This document shows positions 45,196-53,926 of a stretch of DNA of 64,000 nucleotides, piece after piece. Both the position numbers and the translations under genes were made by a program. This DNA comes from Vibrio navarrensis (lineage in GTDB: Bacteria; Pseudomonadota; Gammaproteobacteria; Enterobacterales; Vibrionaceae): positions 806,001 to 870,000 of the forward strand of contig NZ_CP065218.1 of assembly GCF_015767675.1 (NCBI RefSeq), written 5' to 3'. The notes beneath the pieces were generated by a model. It did no database searches, had not been told where the DNA came from, and saw only the letters and a program-made list of their open reading frames with translations. The first letter of the stretch is position 1; the number at the start of each line of letters is the position of its first letter.

Positions 45196-47052
45196 TTAGG
45201 CGATATTGCTGCTTTCTTCAGGGCAATCGTCGGCGAGGAACCCGCCAGTTTGATGGGCCCAAAGCTGCGCGTAGATGCCTTTGTTATCCAACAGTTCTTG
45301 ATGCGTTCCTTGCTCGACGATGTTGCCTTTATCGAGCACGATCAGCCGATCCATCTGCGCGATAGTCGAGAGGCGGTGGGCAATCGCGATCACCGTTTTG
45401 CCTTGCATCAGCTCGTTCAAGCTTTCTTGGATAGCCGCTTCCACCTCGGAATCGAGCGCAGAAGTCGCTTCATCGAGTACCAGCAGCGGTGCGTCTTTGA
45501 GCAATACGCGAGATATGGCAACGCGTTGGCGCTGACCGCCAGAGAGTTTCACACCGCGTTCGCCCACTTGTGCATCGTAGCCGACATTGCCAAACGGATC
45601 GGTCAGCGTTTCGATAAATTCATGGGCATGCGCTTGCTTGGTGGCGCGCAGCAGCTCTTCTTCGCTGGCGTCGGGGTTGCCGTAAAGAATGTTGTCGCGG
45701 ATCGAGCGGTGCAGCAGCGACGTGTCTTGCGTCACCATGCCTATCTGCGCGCGCAGCGAATCTTGCGTGACCTCGGAGATGGTTTGCCCATCGATCTTGA
45801 TCTTGCCGCTTTCCACGTCATGAAAGCGCAGCAACAGGTTAACCAATGTCGATTTGCCAGCGCCAGAGCGGCCCACCAAGCCGATTTTCTCTCCTGGCTT
45901 GATGCTCAGATTGAGATGGTTGATCACCCCTTTGTTCTCGCCGTAGTGAAAGCTGACATCTTCAAATTCAATGCCGCCTTGCGTTACCGTGAGCTCAGTG
46001 GCTTGCGGTTTATCTTGGATGGCAATCGGCTTTGCCAGCGTTTTCATTCCGTCAACCACGGTGCCCATGTTTTCAAACAGCGCGCCGACTTCCCACATGA
46101 TCCACATCGACATGCCGTTGATACGCAGTGCCAAACTGACGGCAATCGCAATCGCGCCGACACTGATTGCGCCGCCCAGCCACAAATAGATAGAGAGCGA
46201 CGCAATGGAAAACACCAGCACATAGTTGGTGACTTGCACGGCGATGTTAAAGCCCGTGACCAGGCGCATTTGTCGATAGACAGTGCCTAGAAACTCGCGC
46301 ATACCGTTTTCGGCGTACTGCGTTTCCCGCTTGCTGTGCGAGAACAGCTTCACGGTTTGAATGTTGGTGTAGCTATCGACAATACGCCCGGTCATGGTGG
46401 AGCGCGCATCCGCTTGTTCAGAGGCGACACTTTTCAGTTTTGGCACAAAGTAGAGCTGAATAGCAATGTAAATCAGCAGCCAAAACAGCATCGGTACCAT
46501 GAGTCGCCAGTCCGCCGCCGCCAGCATCACGATGATGCTGGTGAAGTAAACCGAAACATAGACGAACACATCCATGGTTTTCATCACCGATTCACGCACT
46601 GCCAGCGATGTTTGCATCACTTTGGTAGCGACGCGGCCGGCAAAATCATCCTGATAAAAGTTCAGGCTCTGATTGAGCAGATAACGGTGCGCTAACCAGC
46701 GAATGGACATCGGGTAGTTGCCGAGTAGGGTTTGATGCACCACCAGCGAATAAACTACGACGAGCGTGGGCATCACCACCAACAGCACCAAGCCGTAGTA
46801 AATCAGCTCGCTTTGGTTTTGCTCGATAAAGGTACGAGGGTCGCTATTGCTCAGCCAATCCACCAGTTGGCCCATCGCGCCAAACAGGGAGACTTCGACC
46901 ATGGCGACAATGGTTGACAACAGTGACATCAAAATCAGCGGTTTCTCAAAGCCACGGGTGTAGTAGCGGCAAAATGCCAGTAATCCCTCTGGAGGCTGCT
47001 CCGGCTGTCCGGCCGGAAACGGATTGGTAAAGCTTTCAAATCGTTTAAACAT
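45196..47052 (-). CDS. ABC transporter, fused permease/ATPase (multidrug/lipid exporter type)
   Basis: A 618-residue half-transporter from the ATG at 47052 (AGGA 6-9 bases upstream). Six membrane helices (~40-340) precede the nucleotide-binding domain: Walker A GLVGRSGAGKST, Q-loop GMVTQDTSLL, signature LSGGQRQRVAIS, Walker B LLVLDEATSALD and H-loop IAHRLST. It works as a homodimer or with a similar half not present here. Substrate unknown. It resembles MsbA/MdlB-type exporters. Confidence 0.92.
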   Translation of the reverse strand: MFKRFESFTNPFPAGQPEQPPEGLLAFCRYYTRGFEKPLILMSLLSTIVAMVEVSLFGAMGQLVDWLSNSDPRTFIEQNQSELIYYGLVLLVVMPTLVVVYSLVVHQTLLGNYPMSIRWLAHRYLLNQSLNFYQDDFAGRVATKVMQTSLAVRESVMKTMDVFVYVSVYFTSIIVMLAAADWRLMVPMLFWLLIYIAIQLYFVPKLKSVASEQADARSTMTGRIVDSYTNIQTVKLFSHSKRETQYAENGMREFLGTVYRQMRLVTGFNIAVQVTNYVLVFSIASLSIYLWLGGAISVGAIAIAVSLALRINGMSMWIMWEVGALFENMGTVVDGMKTLAKPIAIQDKPQATELTVTQGGIEFEDVSFHYGENKGVINHLNLSIKPGEKIGLVGRSGAGKSTLVNLLLRFHDVESGKIKIDGQTISEVTQDSLRAQIGMVTQDTSLLHRSIRDNILYGNPDASEEELLRATKQAHAHEFIETLTDPFGNVGYDAQVGERGVKLSGGQRQRVAISRVLLKDAPLLVLDEATSALDSEVEAAIQESLNELMQGKTVIAIAHRLSTIAQMDRLIVLDKGNIVEQGTHQELLDNKGIYAQLWAHQTGGFLADDCPEESSNIA

Positions 47053-47377
47053 AAGGCGTCCTAAAGTAATGCACCCACACGGACGGAAAGTGCGGGTAAA
47101 ACGAGACAGAGTGGTTTGGAAGGGCAAAAAGTAGTCTAACGGATTGATGAGGCAAATGTAACTAGTTGGTTATGGCTTTAAGACAATGGTTCGGCACAGG
47201 CGACACTCTGGAGACGGAATAGTGTGTTTATCGGCGATGTGTCGATAAATATTTCTGTTATATCCCACTTCTAGAGTAACTCTTGCTAAAGAAGGCGTGT
47301 GCTATGCTTAAAATCAGTAAAAGCATGGTTAACATTAATTTTACAATCTGCCTAATCTAGTGATAAGGAATGGACCG

Positions 47378-48355
47378 ATGTTGTTACCGAATGAGACAAA
47401 TTTATCGAAACAGAGCGTGCGACAAAACGCCAACTGCGTGGTGATGGTGCCGCCGAAAGAGTTTCGTTTTAATGAAGAGACCGCTCGCGACAACGAATTT
47501 CAGAACCAAATCTCCCTCGGCCAAGAGGCGGTGCGACAAAAAACCATGGCGGAGTTTAAAGCGATGGTGAGTAAATTGCGTCAGGAAGGGGTGCAAGTGG
47601 TGGAGTTTGATTACCCCGAGTCATCCGTCGCAACGCCGGACGCCGTTTTCCCGAATAACTGGTTTAGTACTACCGAAGAGGGCGCTTTTTTCACTTTTCC
47701 GATGGCGTGTGAAAACAGACGGGAAGAGGTTCGCCCGCAAGCGTTGATTGACGCGCTTATCGCCGCAGGGCGAGAAGTGACCCACCAAGATTCACTGACC
47801 CAATACACCCACGATCAGGCATTTTTGGAAAGCACGGGCGTGATGGTGATCGATCATTGCAACAAAACCATCTACGCTGCCTTGTCACAGCGTTGTGATC
47901 GCTTGGTGCTTGAAGAGTATGCCAAACGTATCGGCTACTCGCGCGTGATCTCATTTCAAACCCGCTTACCGTCGGGCAAGCCGATTTATCACACCAATGT
48001 GATGATGGCGATTGGCGAGAAATTTTGTGTGATTTGTGATGAGGTGATCCCTGAATTTGAACGCCGCTTCGTGCTCAAAGCGTTGGCGAAAGATAAGCAA
48101 GTGATCTCGATTTCGCTTGAGCAGATGAACCGTTTTTGCGGCAACATTTTACAGTTGGAAACGGTCAACGGCAGCAAGGTGATCGCCATGTCGCAATCCG
48201 CTTATGATGCGTTTTCAGAAGCGCAGCGCAACCAACTGGCCACGCACGGAAAACTGCTTCCCTTCGATGTGAAGACCATCGAAGAGATTGGCGGCGGTTC
48301 GGTGCGCTGTATGCTTGGTGAAGTATTTTTGCCAACGCGCAAAAGCGTGCTGTAA
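47378..48355 (+). CDS. ctlX: Citrulline-hydrolase-type amidinotransferase-fold protein (CtlX-like)
   Basis: A 325-residue pentein-fold enzyme from the ATG at 47378 (AAGGAA upstream). The motifs PDAVFPNNWFST, YTHDQAFLES, HTNVMMAIG and the C-terminal catalytic Cys in GGGSVRCMLGEVF fit the CtlX/amidinotransferase group. It probably hydrolyses citrulline or a related guanidino/ureido compound. It is monocistronic, followed by a strong terminator. The label relies on motif recall and the substrate is not proven. Confidence 0.82.
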   Translation: MLLPNETNLSKQSVRQNANCVVMVPPKEFRFNEETARDNEFQNQISLGQEAVRQKTMAEFKAMVSKLRQEGVQVVEFDYPESSVATPDAVFPNNWFSTTEEGAFFTFPMACENRREEVRPQALIDALIAAGREVTHQDSLTQYTHDQAFLESTGVMVIDHCNKTIYAALSQRCDRLVLEEYAKRIGYSRVISFQTRLPSGKPIYHTNVMMAIGEKFCVICDEVIPEFERRFVLKALAKDKQVISISLEQMNRFCGNILQLETVNGSKVIAMSQSAYDAFSEAQRNQLATHGKLLPFDVKTIEEIGGGSVRCMLGEVFLPTRKSVL

Positions 48356-48392
48356 CGGACCGCTTTATTCTTCGTTCAAACACGTTCGCCTT

Positions 48393-48432
48393 AAAATGAA
48401 AAAGACCAACCCAGAGTTGGTCTTTTTCATTT
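48393..48432 (+). terminator. Long terminator after ctlX
   Basis: AAATGAAAAAGACCAAC-ccaga-GTTGGTCTTTTTCATTT, a 17-bp perfect stem with a T-rich arm. Confidence 0.88.
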
Positions 48433-48599
48433 AAAAGTGGCGAGAATTTTGAGATCAATCGAGTAAAGCCGCAATCGGTGTGCGGTATTGCTTAAACTAA
48501 CAGGGGGTTAAAAGGGGCGAGTAAATCCTTAGCCAGCGGTATTCGCCCGTGGTAAAGTTCGCCTTTATACCCTTTCTGTTTTCGTCTAGGTACGTTGCT

Positions 48600-49838
48600 A
48601 TGCCATTTTCCTCTCTTTCTTTAAGCCCTGAACTGATTCAGGCTTTGCCGAAAAACATCGTGAAACCGAGCGACATTCAAACGCTGGTGATCCCAGAGAT
48701 GTTGGCTGGCAAAGACGTGCTGGCGCTGGCGAATACGGGCAGTGGTAAAACGTTCGCTTATGGTTTGCCTTTGCTGGAAAAGCTCAAAGCTGATACTCAG
48801 CAGCAGGCTCTAGTGTTAGTGCCTACGCGCGAGTTGGCGCAGCAAGTCACAGAAGCACTTAGCCCAATTGGTCGAGCGCTCGGTTTGCACACCGTGTGTC
48901 TGTCCGGCGGAGTCGATAAAGAGTTGCAACTGCAAGCGCTGGCACAAAGGCCGAATCTATTGCTGGCGACCACAGGGCGTTTGCAGGATCTGATCAAAAG
49001 CGGGTTAGAGCTGAGCGAAGTTGGCTACTTAGTGCTGGACGAAGCGGATCGGCTGCTCGATATGGGCTTTTGGCCCGAGGTGCAGAAGATTGCCGAGCAA
49101 ACCGCCCATGCACGGCAAACCGCGATGTTCTCGGCAACGTTTTCGGATGAGCTAAAGCACAAAGTCGCGCAGCTGATGCCAGACCCTGTTCAACTGGCGG
49201 CTCACGCGCAAAACAGTACTAATCAAGATGTGGCGGAAACGCTCTATCTCGTCAATAAAGGCAGTAAAACCAAAGCCTTTATTGAGCTTGTACAGCAAAA
49301 GCAATGGCCACAGGTGTTGGTGTTTATTGGTGCGAAAGAGAATGCCGATGGCTTATGTAAAAAGCTCAATAAAGCGGGCGTCGCTGCCAGTGTCCTGCAT
49401 GGGGATAAAAGCCAAAGCGAGCGAGAGGCGGCGCTTGCGCAGTTCAAAAGTGGCCAAAGCCAAGTGCTGATTGCGACGGACGTTTTAGCGCGCGGTGTGC
49501 ACATTGAACAGTTACCAGTGGTGATCAACTTTGACCTGCCTATGCACGCCGAAACCTATGTACACCGAGTCGGTCGCACTGCGCGAGCCGGACAACAAGG
49601 TCTTGCTCTTTCGCTGGTGTGCCACGGTGAAATGGAAACGCTCAATGCCATTCGCCACCTCACGCAACGTGAATTGCCGGTGCAAAACTTAGAAGGTTTC
49701 ACGGTTACGGATCAGCCCTCAACGGGCGAGAGTAAGCGCGCTCCGCGCGACAAAAAAGCCAATCGCCGCACGCAAAATAAAAACAGCATCAAACAGTTCC
49801 AAAGTAAACCGACCCAGCCGAACCCGCGCGTAAGATAA
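48600..49838 (+). CDS. DEAD-box ATP-dependent RNA helicase (RhlE-like)
   Basis: A 412-residue helicase from the ATG at 48600. Q motif IVKPSDIQTLVIP; motif I ANTGSGKT; Ia PTRELAQQ; II LDEADRLLDMGF; III SATFSD; IV VLVFIGAKENAD; V ATDVLARGVHI; VI HRVGRTARAG. A basic C-terminal tail (KRAPRDKKANRRTQNKN) probably binds RNA. It unwinds RNA in ribosome assembly or decay. The upstream open frame lacks a start with good SD. A second RhlE-like gene lies at 59.8 kb. Confidence 0.93.
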   Translation: MPFSSLSLSPELIQALPKNIVKPSDIQTLVIPEMLAGKDVLALANTGSGKTFAYGLPLLEKLKADTQQQALVLVPTRELAQQVTEALSPIGRALGLHTVCLSGGVDKELQLQALAQRPNLLLATTGRLQDLIKSGLELSEVGYLVLDEADRLLDMGFWPEVQKIAEQTAHARQTAMFSATFSDELKHKVAQLMPDPVQLAAHAQNSTNQDVAETLYLVNKGSKTKAFIELVQQKQWPQVLVFIGAKENADGLCKKLNKAGVAASVLHGDKSQSEREAALAQFKSGQSQVLIATDVLARGVHIEQLPVVINFDLPMHAETYVHRVGRTARAGQQGLALSLVCHGEMETLNAIRHLTQRELPVQNLEGFTVTDQPSTGESKRAPRDKKANRRTQNKNSIKQFQSKPTQPNPRVR

Positions 49839-50029
49839 TCACCTTGGCGAACGCTTAAATCCATCGCGCAGTCGCAACTCTAGAAATAGAGTTTATCCTG
49901 CCAGTTGTACTCACAAGAGCGTTATTGGTTGGTATGGGTGCTGTGACATTTAACCCTTGCCGATGAACAGCAGCGGTAAGTTGGACCGCCGAGCGATAAG
50001 CGAACAGTGAACAACCAAGGAGTAGTGCT

Positions 50030-50356
50030 TTGCCAAGCCACGATGCATGCATTATTTGTGCTATTAATAGTAATAGCGATAACTTACAACACTATCGGGT
50101 TGCCGAGCAAAATGGGTTGAAAGCCGTGCTCGATATCTTCCCGATAGCCGAAGGTCATGTGCTGATTCTGAGCCGCAGTCACGTCTCTCATCTTGAGCAA
50201 CTCTCTGCTGAAGAACATGCAGAGCTGTTTCAATTTACGCCTTCAAACAAGGCCGATTCTGCTTGCTATGCGTTCTGTCATTCGTGAATTGCTAACGTTC
50301 GATTTTCTGAAAACGATCTCGTTCAGAAGCTGTTGGTGGGGGAGAGTAAGGTGTAA
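50030..50356 (+). pseudogene. HIT-family protein, internally deleted and frameshifted
   Basis: A TTG after CAAGGAG opens CIICAINSNSDNLQHYRVAE, continuing LDIFPIAEGHVLILSRSHVSHLEQLSAEEHAELFQF, the clear start of a HIT protein. The frame then collapses into a short tail. Other frames retain AMRSVIRELLTFDF and SENDLVQKLLVGESKV before TAA, remnants of the same gene. The HxHxH nucleotide-hydrolysis motif is missing. The gene is dead. Confidence 0.75.
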
Positions 50357-50400
50357 TTGCCCAAAAGTTTGTCAGAACAATTTGTTAGAACAATAAAAAA

Positions 50401-50422
50401 AGGCTGATTGATAACTCAGCCT
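50401..50422 (-). terminator. Terminator of the cold-shock-leader bicistron
   Basis: On the minus strand AGGCTGA-gttatcaa-TCAGCCT is followed by TTTTTTTA. It lies 30 bases beyond the 35-codon ORF. Confidence 0.85.
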
Positions 50423-50452
50423 CTTAAAACCCATAGTGTGAGCTTGTTCTTT

Positions 50453-50560
50453 CTAGTTTGTACAACGATGTTTATATTCAAAGCAAACACCAATCATTGG
50501 TTTGGTTTTCATAATTTGATTTTTCTTTTTTAAGTTTGAACCAAATTTTCTTTCTGCCAT
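50453..50560 (-). CDS. 35-residue basic peptide, second ORF of the cold-shock-leader bicistron
   Basis: Starts at the ATG sharing one base with the stop of the 51-codon ORF (TAATG), a classic translational coupling. The product MAERKFGSNLKKKNQ... ends VCFEYKHRCTN; it is strongly basic with two Cys. A rho-independent terminator follows. No homologue is known to me. Terminator, coupling and leader together support it as a real gene. Confidence 0.65.
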   Translation of the reverse strand: MAERKFGSNLKKKNQIMKTKPMIGVCFEYKHRCTN

Positions 50561-50715
50561 TATTCTTCAAAAAACATCTCCAAAACCACACCTCTTTGAC
50601 CGCTTGATATTCTTTTAAGCAGGTTGTTTACTGAACTTTTATTAAGTAAATCTTTCTTGATTTTAAATTTTTTATTATAAGAATTATTCATGGAATCGAT
50701 ATTTTTATTAGACAT
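50560..50715 (-). CDS. 51-residue basic protein behind a duplicated cspA leader
   Basis: The ATG at 50715 is preceded by AAGGGGC, as at cspA, and begins MSNKN where CspA begins MSNQV. After that the sequence is unrelated to a cold-shock domain: Asn/Lys/Ser rich (NKKFKIKKDLLNKSSVNNLLKRISSGQ broken after residue 20) and ending EMFFEE. It is small, basic and probably nucleic-acid-binding or membrane-interacting, but no family is recognised. The 5' leader is a copy of the cspA leader, so induction by cold is expected. It overlaps a 35-codon ORF at its stop codon. Confidence 0.65.
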   Translation of the reverse strand: MSNKNIDSMNNSYNKKFKIKKDLLNKSSVNNLLKRISSGQRGVVLEMFFEE

Positions 50716-50886
50716 ACTATGCCCCTTATTTATTAAATAGTTAAGGTGCACTGAACATGTGTTATTTTATGATAGAGAATGAAGGGCGATTGCAGAGAAA
50801 CTTGTTAAGGATGACGCTGGAAAAACTGGCTTTATACTTTTTATCTGAAACAACTCTAGGTCAGAGCTACTACTTCCTTATCACTT
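50716..50886 (-). repeat. Duplicated cspA-type leader and promoter region, copy B
   Basis: Matches 51135-51300 block by block: the complement of atgccccttat next to the start codon, then aaggtgcactgaacat, gatagagaat, cagagaaa, acgctggaaaa and gaaacaactct...gtcagagc. The identity stops at the end of the leader, consistent with a duplicated promoter plus untranslated region. Confidence 0.8.
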
Positions 50887-50906
50887 TATTAGGCATGATA
50901 AGGAAG
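50873..50906 (-). terminator. Hairpin downstream of cspA
   Basis: CTTCCTTATCA and TGATAAGGAAG form a perfect 11-bp stem 18 bases after the cspA stop. It lacks a T-run, so it may be a 3'-end stabiliser instead of a terminator. Confidence 0.55.
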
Positions 50907-50924
50907 CCAAAGTTTGTAAGACTA

Positions 50925-51134
50925 CTAAATTGTCGTTACATTTTCTGCCTGAAGACCTTTAGGTCCTTTACCCACGGTAAAAGAAACCTTGTCACCTTCA
51001 ACAAGTTTTTTAAACCCATCACCAACGATGTTTCGGAAGTGAACAAACAGATCATCACCATTATTCTGAGAAATGAAACCGAAACCTTTAGTTTCATTAA
51101 ACCACTTTACTGTACCAATTACTTGATTAGACAT
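50925..51134 (-). CDS. cspA: Cold-shock protein CspA
   Basis: A 69-residue OB-fold RNA chaperone with RNP1 (KGFGFI) and RNP2 (DLFVHF), the usual [14 protein letters not shown] start and [10 protein letters not shown] end. It melts secondary structure in RNA at low temperature. The gene is preceded by a ~165-base leader rich in A/T, the typical cold-sensing element, and SD AAGGGG. The same leader is duplicated downstream for another small gene pair. Confidence 0.97.
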   Translation of the reverse strand: MSNQVIGTVKWFNETKGFGFISQNNGDDLFVHFRNIVGDGFKKLVEGDKVSFTVGKGPKGLQAENVTTI

Positions 51135-51300
51135 ATTATGCCCCTTATAAAAAATTAAAATTAAGGTGCACTGAACATAAGCATTATTTTTTTGATAGAG
51201 AATTAAGGGAGATACAGAGAAAAACTTGCTAAGGATAACGCTGGAAAACTTACTTTATTTTTTTATCTTGAAACAACTCTTTGTCAGAGCAAAATCGACT
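51135..51300 (-). promoter_or_regulatory. cspA 5' leader, copy A
   Basis: Long untranslated region with conserved blocks repeated in copy B. In cspA-family mRNAs such leaders refold with temperature and control stability and translation. Confidence 0.7.
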
Positions 51301-51302
51301 AT

Positions 51303-51935
51303 ACAGGTTTAAAAAATTAAAGATAGCTTTATTTTTATTTTATTTATCCTAAGGATGAAAATCGCAAAACCTGTGTACGCGATGTGATTCGACTTAGTCA
51401 CATGATAATCAAACAAAAACTGAGGAGATAGATTCATTTAAGGTGGTTATTTATACCTAGCAAGCTTCTGTCCCAAAAGACGCTAAAGCCACGCCCACTA
51501 TCGGTGTGTAGGTGTGGCTTTTCTCTCTGTGCCTTTGCAACTGGTCGGCGAAAGCGGCCCGATAGTTCTCTTGGACAGAATGTCGGCGAGCCTCGTTTTG
51601 AAAAATCCAACTTCACACGCTTCTTTGCCTCGATGGCGGAAACGACCGATCTGATTTATCTCTATTTATCTCTCTGAAAGTAAAAGCCACTACCATCACG
51701 AAGATTAGACAAAGCGCGCTGAGAAAATTTGCTCAGCTTTCACTCTCATCGCGGTAACAGCAAAGCCGCACCGTTATCCCTATCAGAATCTCTTAGTGAA
51801 GGTGAATCGCGCCCTTTCTATTTCTCTTAACGTCTTTCAACTGCAACACTAAACATCACAAATCGTGATGCTCGTTGCACCACCTGCGCTAATTGGGGCT
51901 ATGTTTAATCTATCTACTCAATCATCAACGAGGAT
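51303..51935. other. Gene-free interval upstream of the HBM chemoreceptor
   Basis: About 630 bases. A 60-codon minus-strand frame inside has no ribosome site and no recognisable product. A hairpin AAAGCCACGCC...GGTGTGGCTTT at 51485-51521 followed by TTTTCTCTCT looks like a terminator and may end a small RNA transcribed on the + strand. The last 100 bases should hold the chemoreceptor promoter. Confidence 0.4.
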
Positions 51936-51941
51936 ATGTTC

Positions 51942-53918
51942 ATGGGCTTATCTATCGTACAGCGGATTATCGCTGGATTCGTGTTGATGCTCCTGTTGTT
52001 GATCTTATTGGGCGTCATCAGTACGTTTAAAATTCAAGGCATTAATGATGGTTTGTCTCAAGTTACCGATAAGGCGACGCCTTTAGTGGTATCGGTGGCT
52101 GGGCTTAAAGAAGCGTTACAAGAGAGTAACCGTTGGGTGCTTGAGTTTCGCACCAGCGAAGATGCGAACGAATTACCGCAACTTTCGAGTCGCTTTCAAG
52201 ACCAGCAAGCTCGTTTCCGGCAACTGAGCCAAGAAATGAACAAACTTGCCTCAGAGGAAAGCCAAACCCAGTTTCAACAGGTGCTCAAAGCGACCGATCA
52301 ATTCTACGCGCAAGCGGACCAAGTGTTGACGAAACATGGTGAATGGGTCAATACCTTGTTGCAGCGCCGAGAGCTGGAAATCGCCTTTATTCGTTTAGAA
52401 GACACCTATCAATGGGCGGCGGATTTGCTGTTACAACAGAGTGCTAGCCAACGCTCAATGCGCAATAAAGCGGAGCTGATTACCTCGGGGATTGCTCGCG
52501 ATTTGAAAAACATCCGTCGCGCCGATGCCAAAACCGACCTCAATGAGCTGGAAAAAGTGCTAAGTAAAGATATCGAAATGGCGCGAAAACGGCTCGAACG
52601 GGTGCTGGTGGCGGACGATGTCAAGGCGCGCTACGTGGCGAATCTGAATCGCTTGCAAGAGTTGGCGCTTGGACAGCAAGGTTTGCTGGCAACCATGCGC
52701 AGAGCGCAGCAGCTTGAAAACGATCTCGTGAGCCAAAACCAACAGGTTGATGCGAGCTTAGCCAATAGCCTTTCAAAGCTAGATGAAATGGCGCAATCGG
52801 CGGGCAGAATCGCAGAGCAAAGCCGCGTGCTCGCGGATGCGGCGGTAAGCAGTGCCAATTTCTGGATCATGGCGGTGTCTGCCATTTCTGCGGCGGTGGC
52901 ACTGGTTATTGGCTACACCACCGCGCTCAGCATTCAAAGACCATTGCAGAAAATCAACAGCGAGTTGGCCTACATGGCCAAAGGCGATATGACGCGCCGA
53001 ATCAATTATCAGACCCGCTGTGAGTTTGGCGAGCTGTCCCGTTCTATCGACATTTTGGCCGACAAAACCGGTGAATTGCTGTCGCAAATTAACGCCGGAT
53101 CGCGCCACTTGGTGGAAGAAGCGAGCCGTTCGGCTGAAATAAGTGAACGGGCGATGGCGCGCGTGCAAGAACAAAAGAGCCAGACCGATCAGGTCGCGGC
53201 CGCCATTACTGAGCTTGAAGTGAGTGCTACCGAGGTTGCACGTTCGACCGATGGCGCGAAAGATGAGGTGGATCGTGCCGATGCCGAAGCGAAGAATGGC
53301 CGCCAGAAAGTCGCGACCACACGGCGCATTACCGAGCAACTTGCAACCGATATGGAGTCTGCGGTCGGCATTACCCACAAACTGGGCGAGTTTAGTAACA
53401 ACATTGGCAGTATCTTGGATGTGATTCGCGGTATCGCCGAGCAAACCAATTTATTGGCATTGAACGCCGCGATTGAGGCCGCTCGCGCGGGCGATGCCGG
53501 ACGCGGTTTTGCGGTGGTGGCTGATGAAGTGCGTGCGCTGGCAACTCGCACGCAAACCTCAACCGAAGAGATCCAAAATATGATCGAGAATTTGCAGCAA
53601 TCCAGCAAAGAAGTGGTGGAAGTGATGGGCCGCAGCCAAGAGCAAACGCGGACCTGCGTGGAGCAAACGCGAGAAATGGACAGCGCATTGCAGTCAATTG
53701 CGGATCGCATGAGTGCGATTAAAGAGATGGCCGACCAAGTAGCGCACGCGGCGCAAGAGCAGATTTTGGTTAGCCAGAGCGTCGCCCACCACGTGACGGG
53801 CATCTCGGAAGTGGCGCATGAAACCGAACGGGAAGCGAGAGAATCGGCTACCAGCAGTGAAGTGTTGGCCGATCTAGCGGCGAAACAGCAACAACTCATT
53901 GCACATTTCAAGGTTTAG
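51942..53918 (+). CDS. Methyl-accepting chemotaxis protein with large helical (HBM-like) sensor
   Basis: A 658-residue chemoreceptor. TM1 about residues 8-28; an all-helical periplasmic sensor of ~265 residues (probably helical bimodular type) without Cache motifs; TM2 about 305-330; HAMP ([20 protein letters not shown]); signalling tip [21 protein letters not shown]. The start at 51942 is spaced 9 bases from GAGGA; the ATG at 51936 overlaps it. A sugar-type solute-binding protein gene starts 8 bases after its stop, suggesting the receptor senses the loaded binding protein. Confidence 0.92.
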   Translation: MGLSIVQRIIAGFVLMLLLLILLGVISTFKIQGINDGLSQVTDKATPLVVSVAGLKEALQESNRWVLEFRTSEDANELPQLSSRFQDQQARFRQLSQEMNKLASEESQTQFQQVLKATDQFYAQADQVLTKHGEWVNTLLQRRELEIAFIRLEDTYQWAADLLLQQSASQRSMRNKAELITSGIARDLKNIRRADAKTDLNELEKVLSKDIEMARKRLERVLVADDVKARYVANLNRLQELALGQQGLLATMRRAQQLENDLVSQNQQVDASLANSLSKLDEMAQSAGRIAEQSRVLADAAVSSANFWIMAVSAISAAVALVIGYTTALSIQRPLQKINSELAYMAKGDMTRRINYQTRCEFGELSRSIDILADKTGELLSQINAGSRHLVEEASRSAEISERAMARVQEQKSQTDQVAAAITELEVSATEVARSTDGAKDEVDRADAEAKNGRQKVATTRRITEQLATDMESAVGITHKLGEFSNNIGSILDVIRGIAEQTNLLALNAAIEAARAGDAGRGFAVVADEVRALATRTQTSTEEIQNMIENLQQSSKEVVEVMGRSQEQTRTCVEQTREMDSALQSIADRMSAIKEMADQVAHAAQEQILVSQSVAHHVTGISEVAHETEREARESATSSEVLADLAAKQQQLIAHFKV

Positions 53919-53926
53919 GAGGGCTT

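Noticed and set aside
50757..51158. Plus-strand 133-codon frame over the cspA region
   Set aside because: It is the antisense shadow of cspA and its leader copies and does not match a known family.
51434..51616. Minus-strand 60-codon frame in the interval before the chemoreceptor
   Set aside because: No ribosome site, odd composition and no recognisable product.
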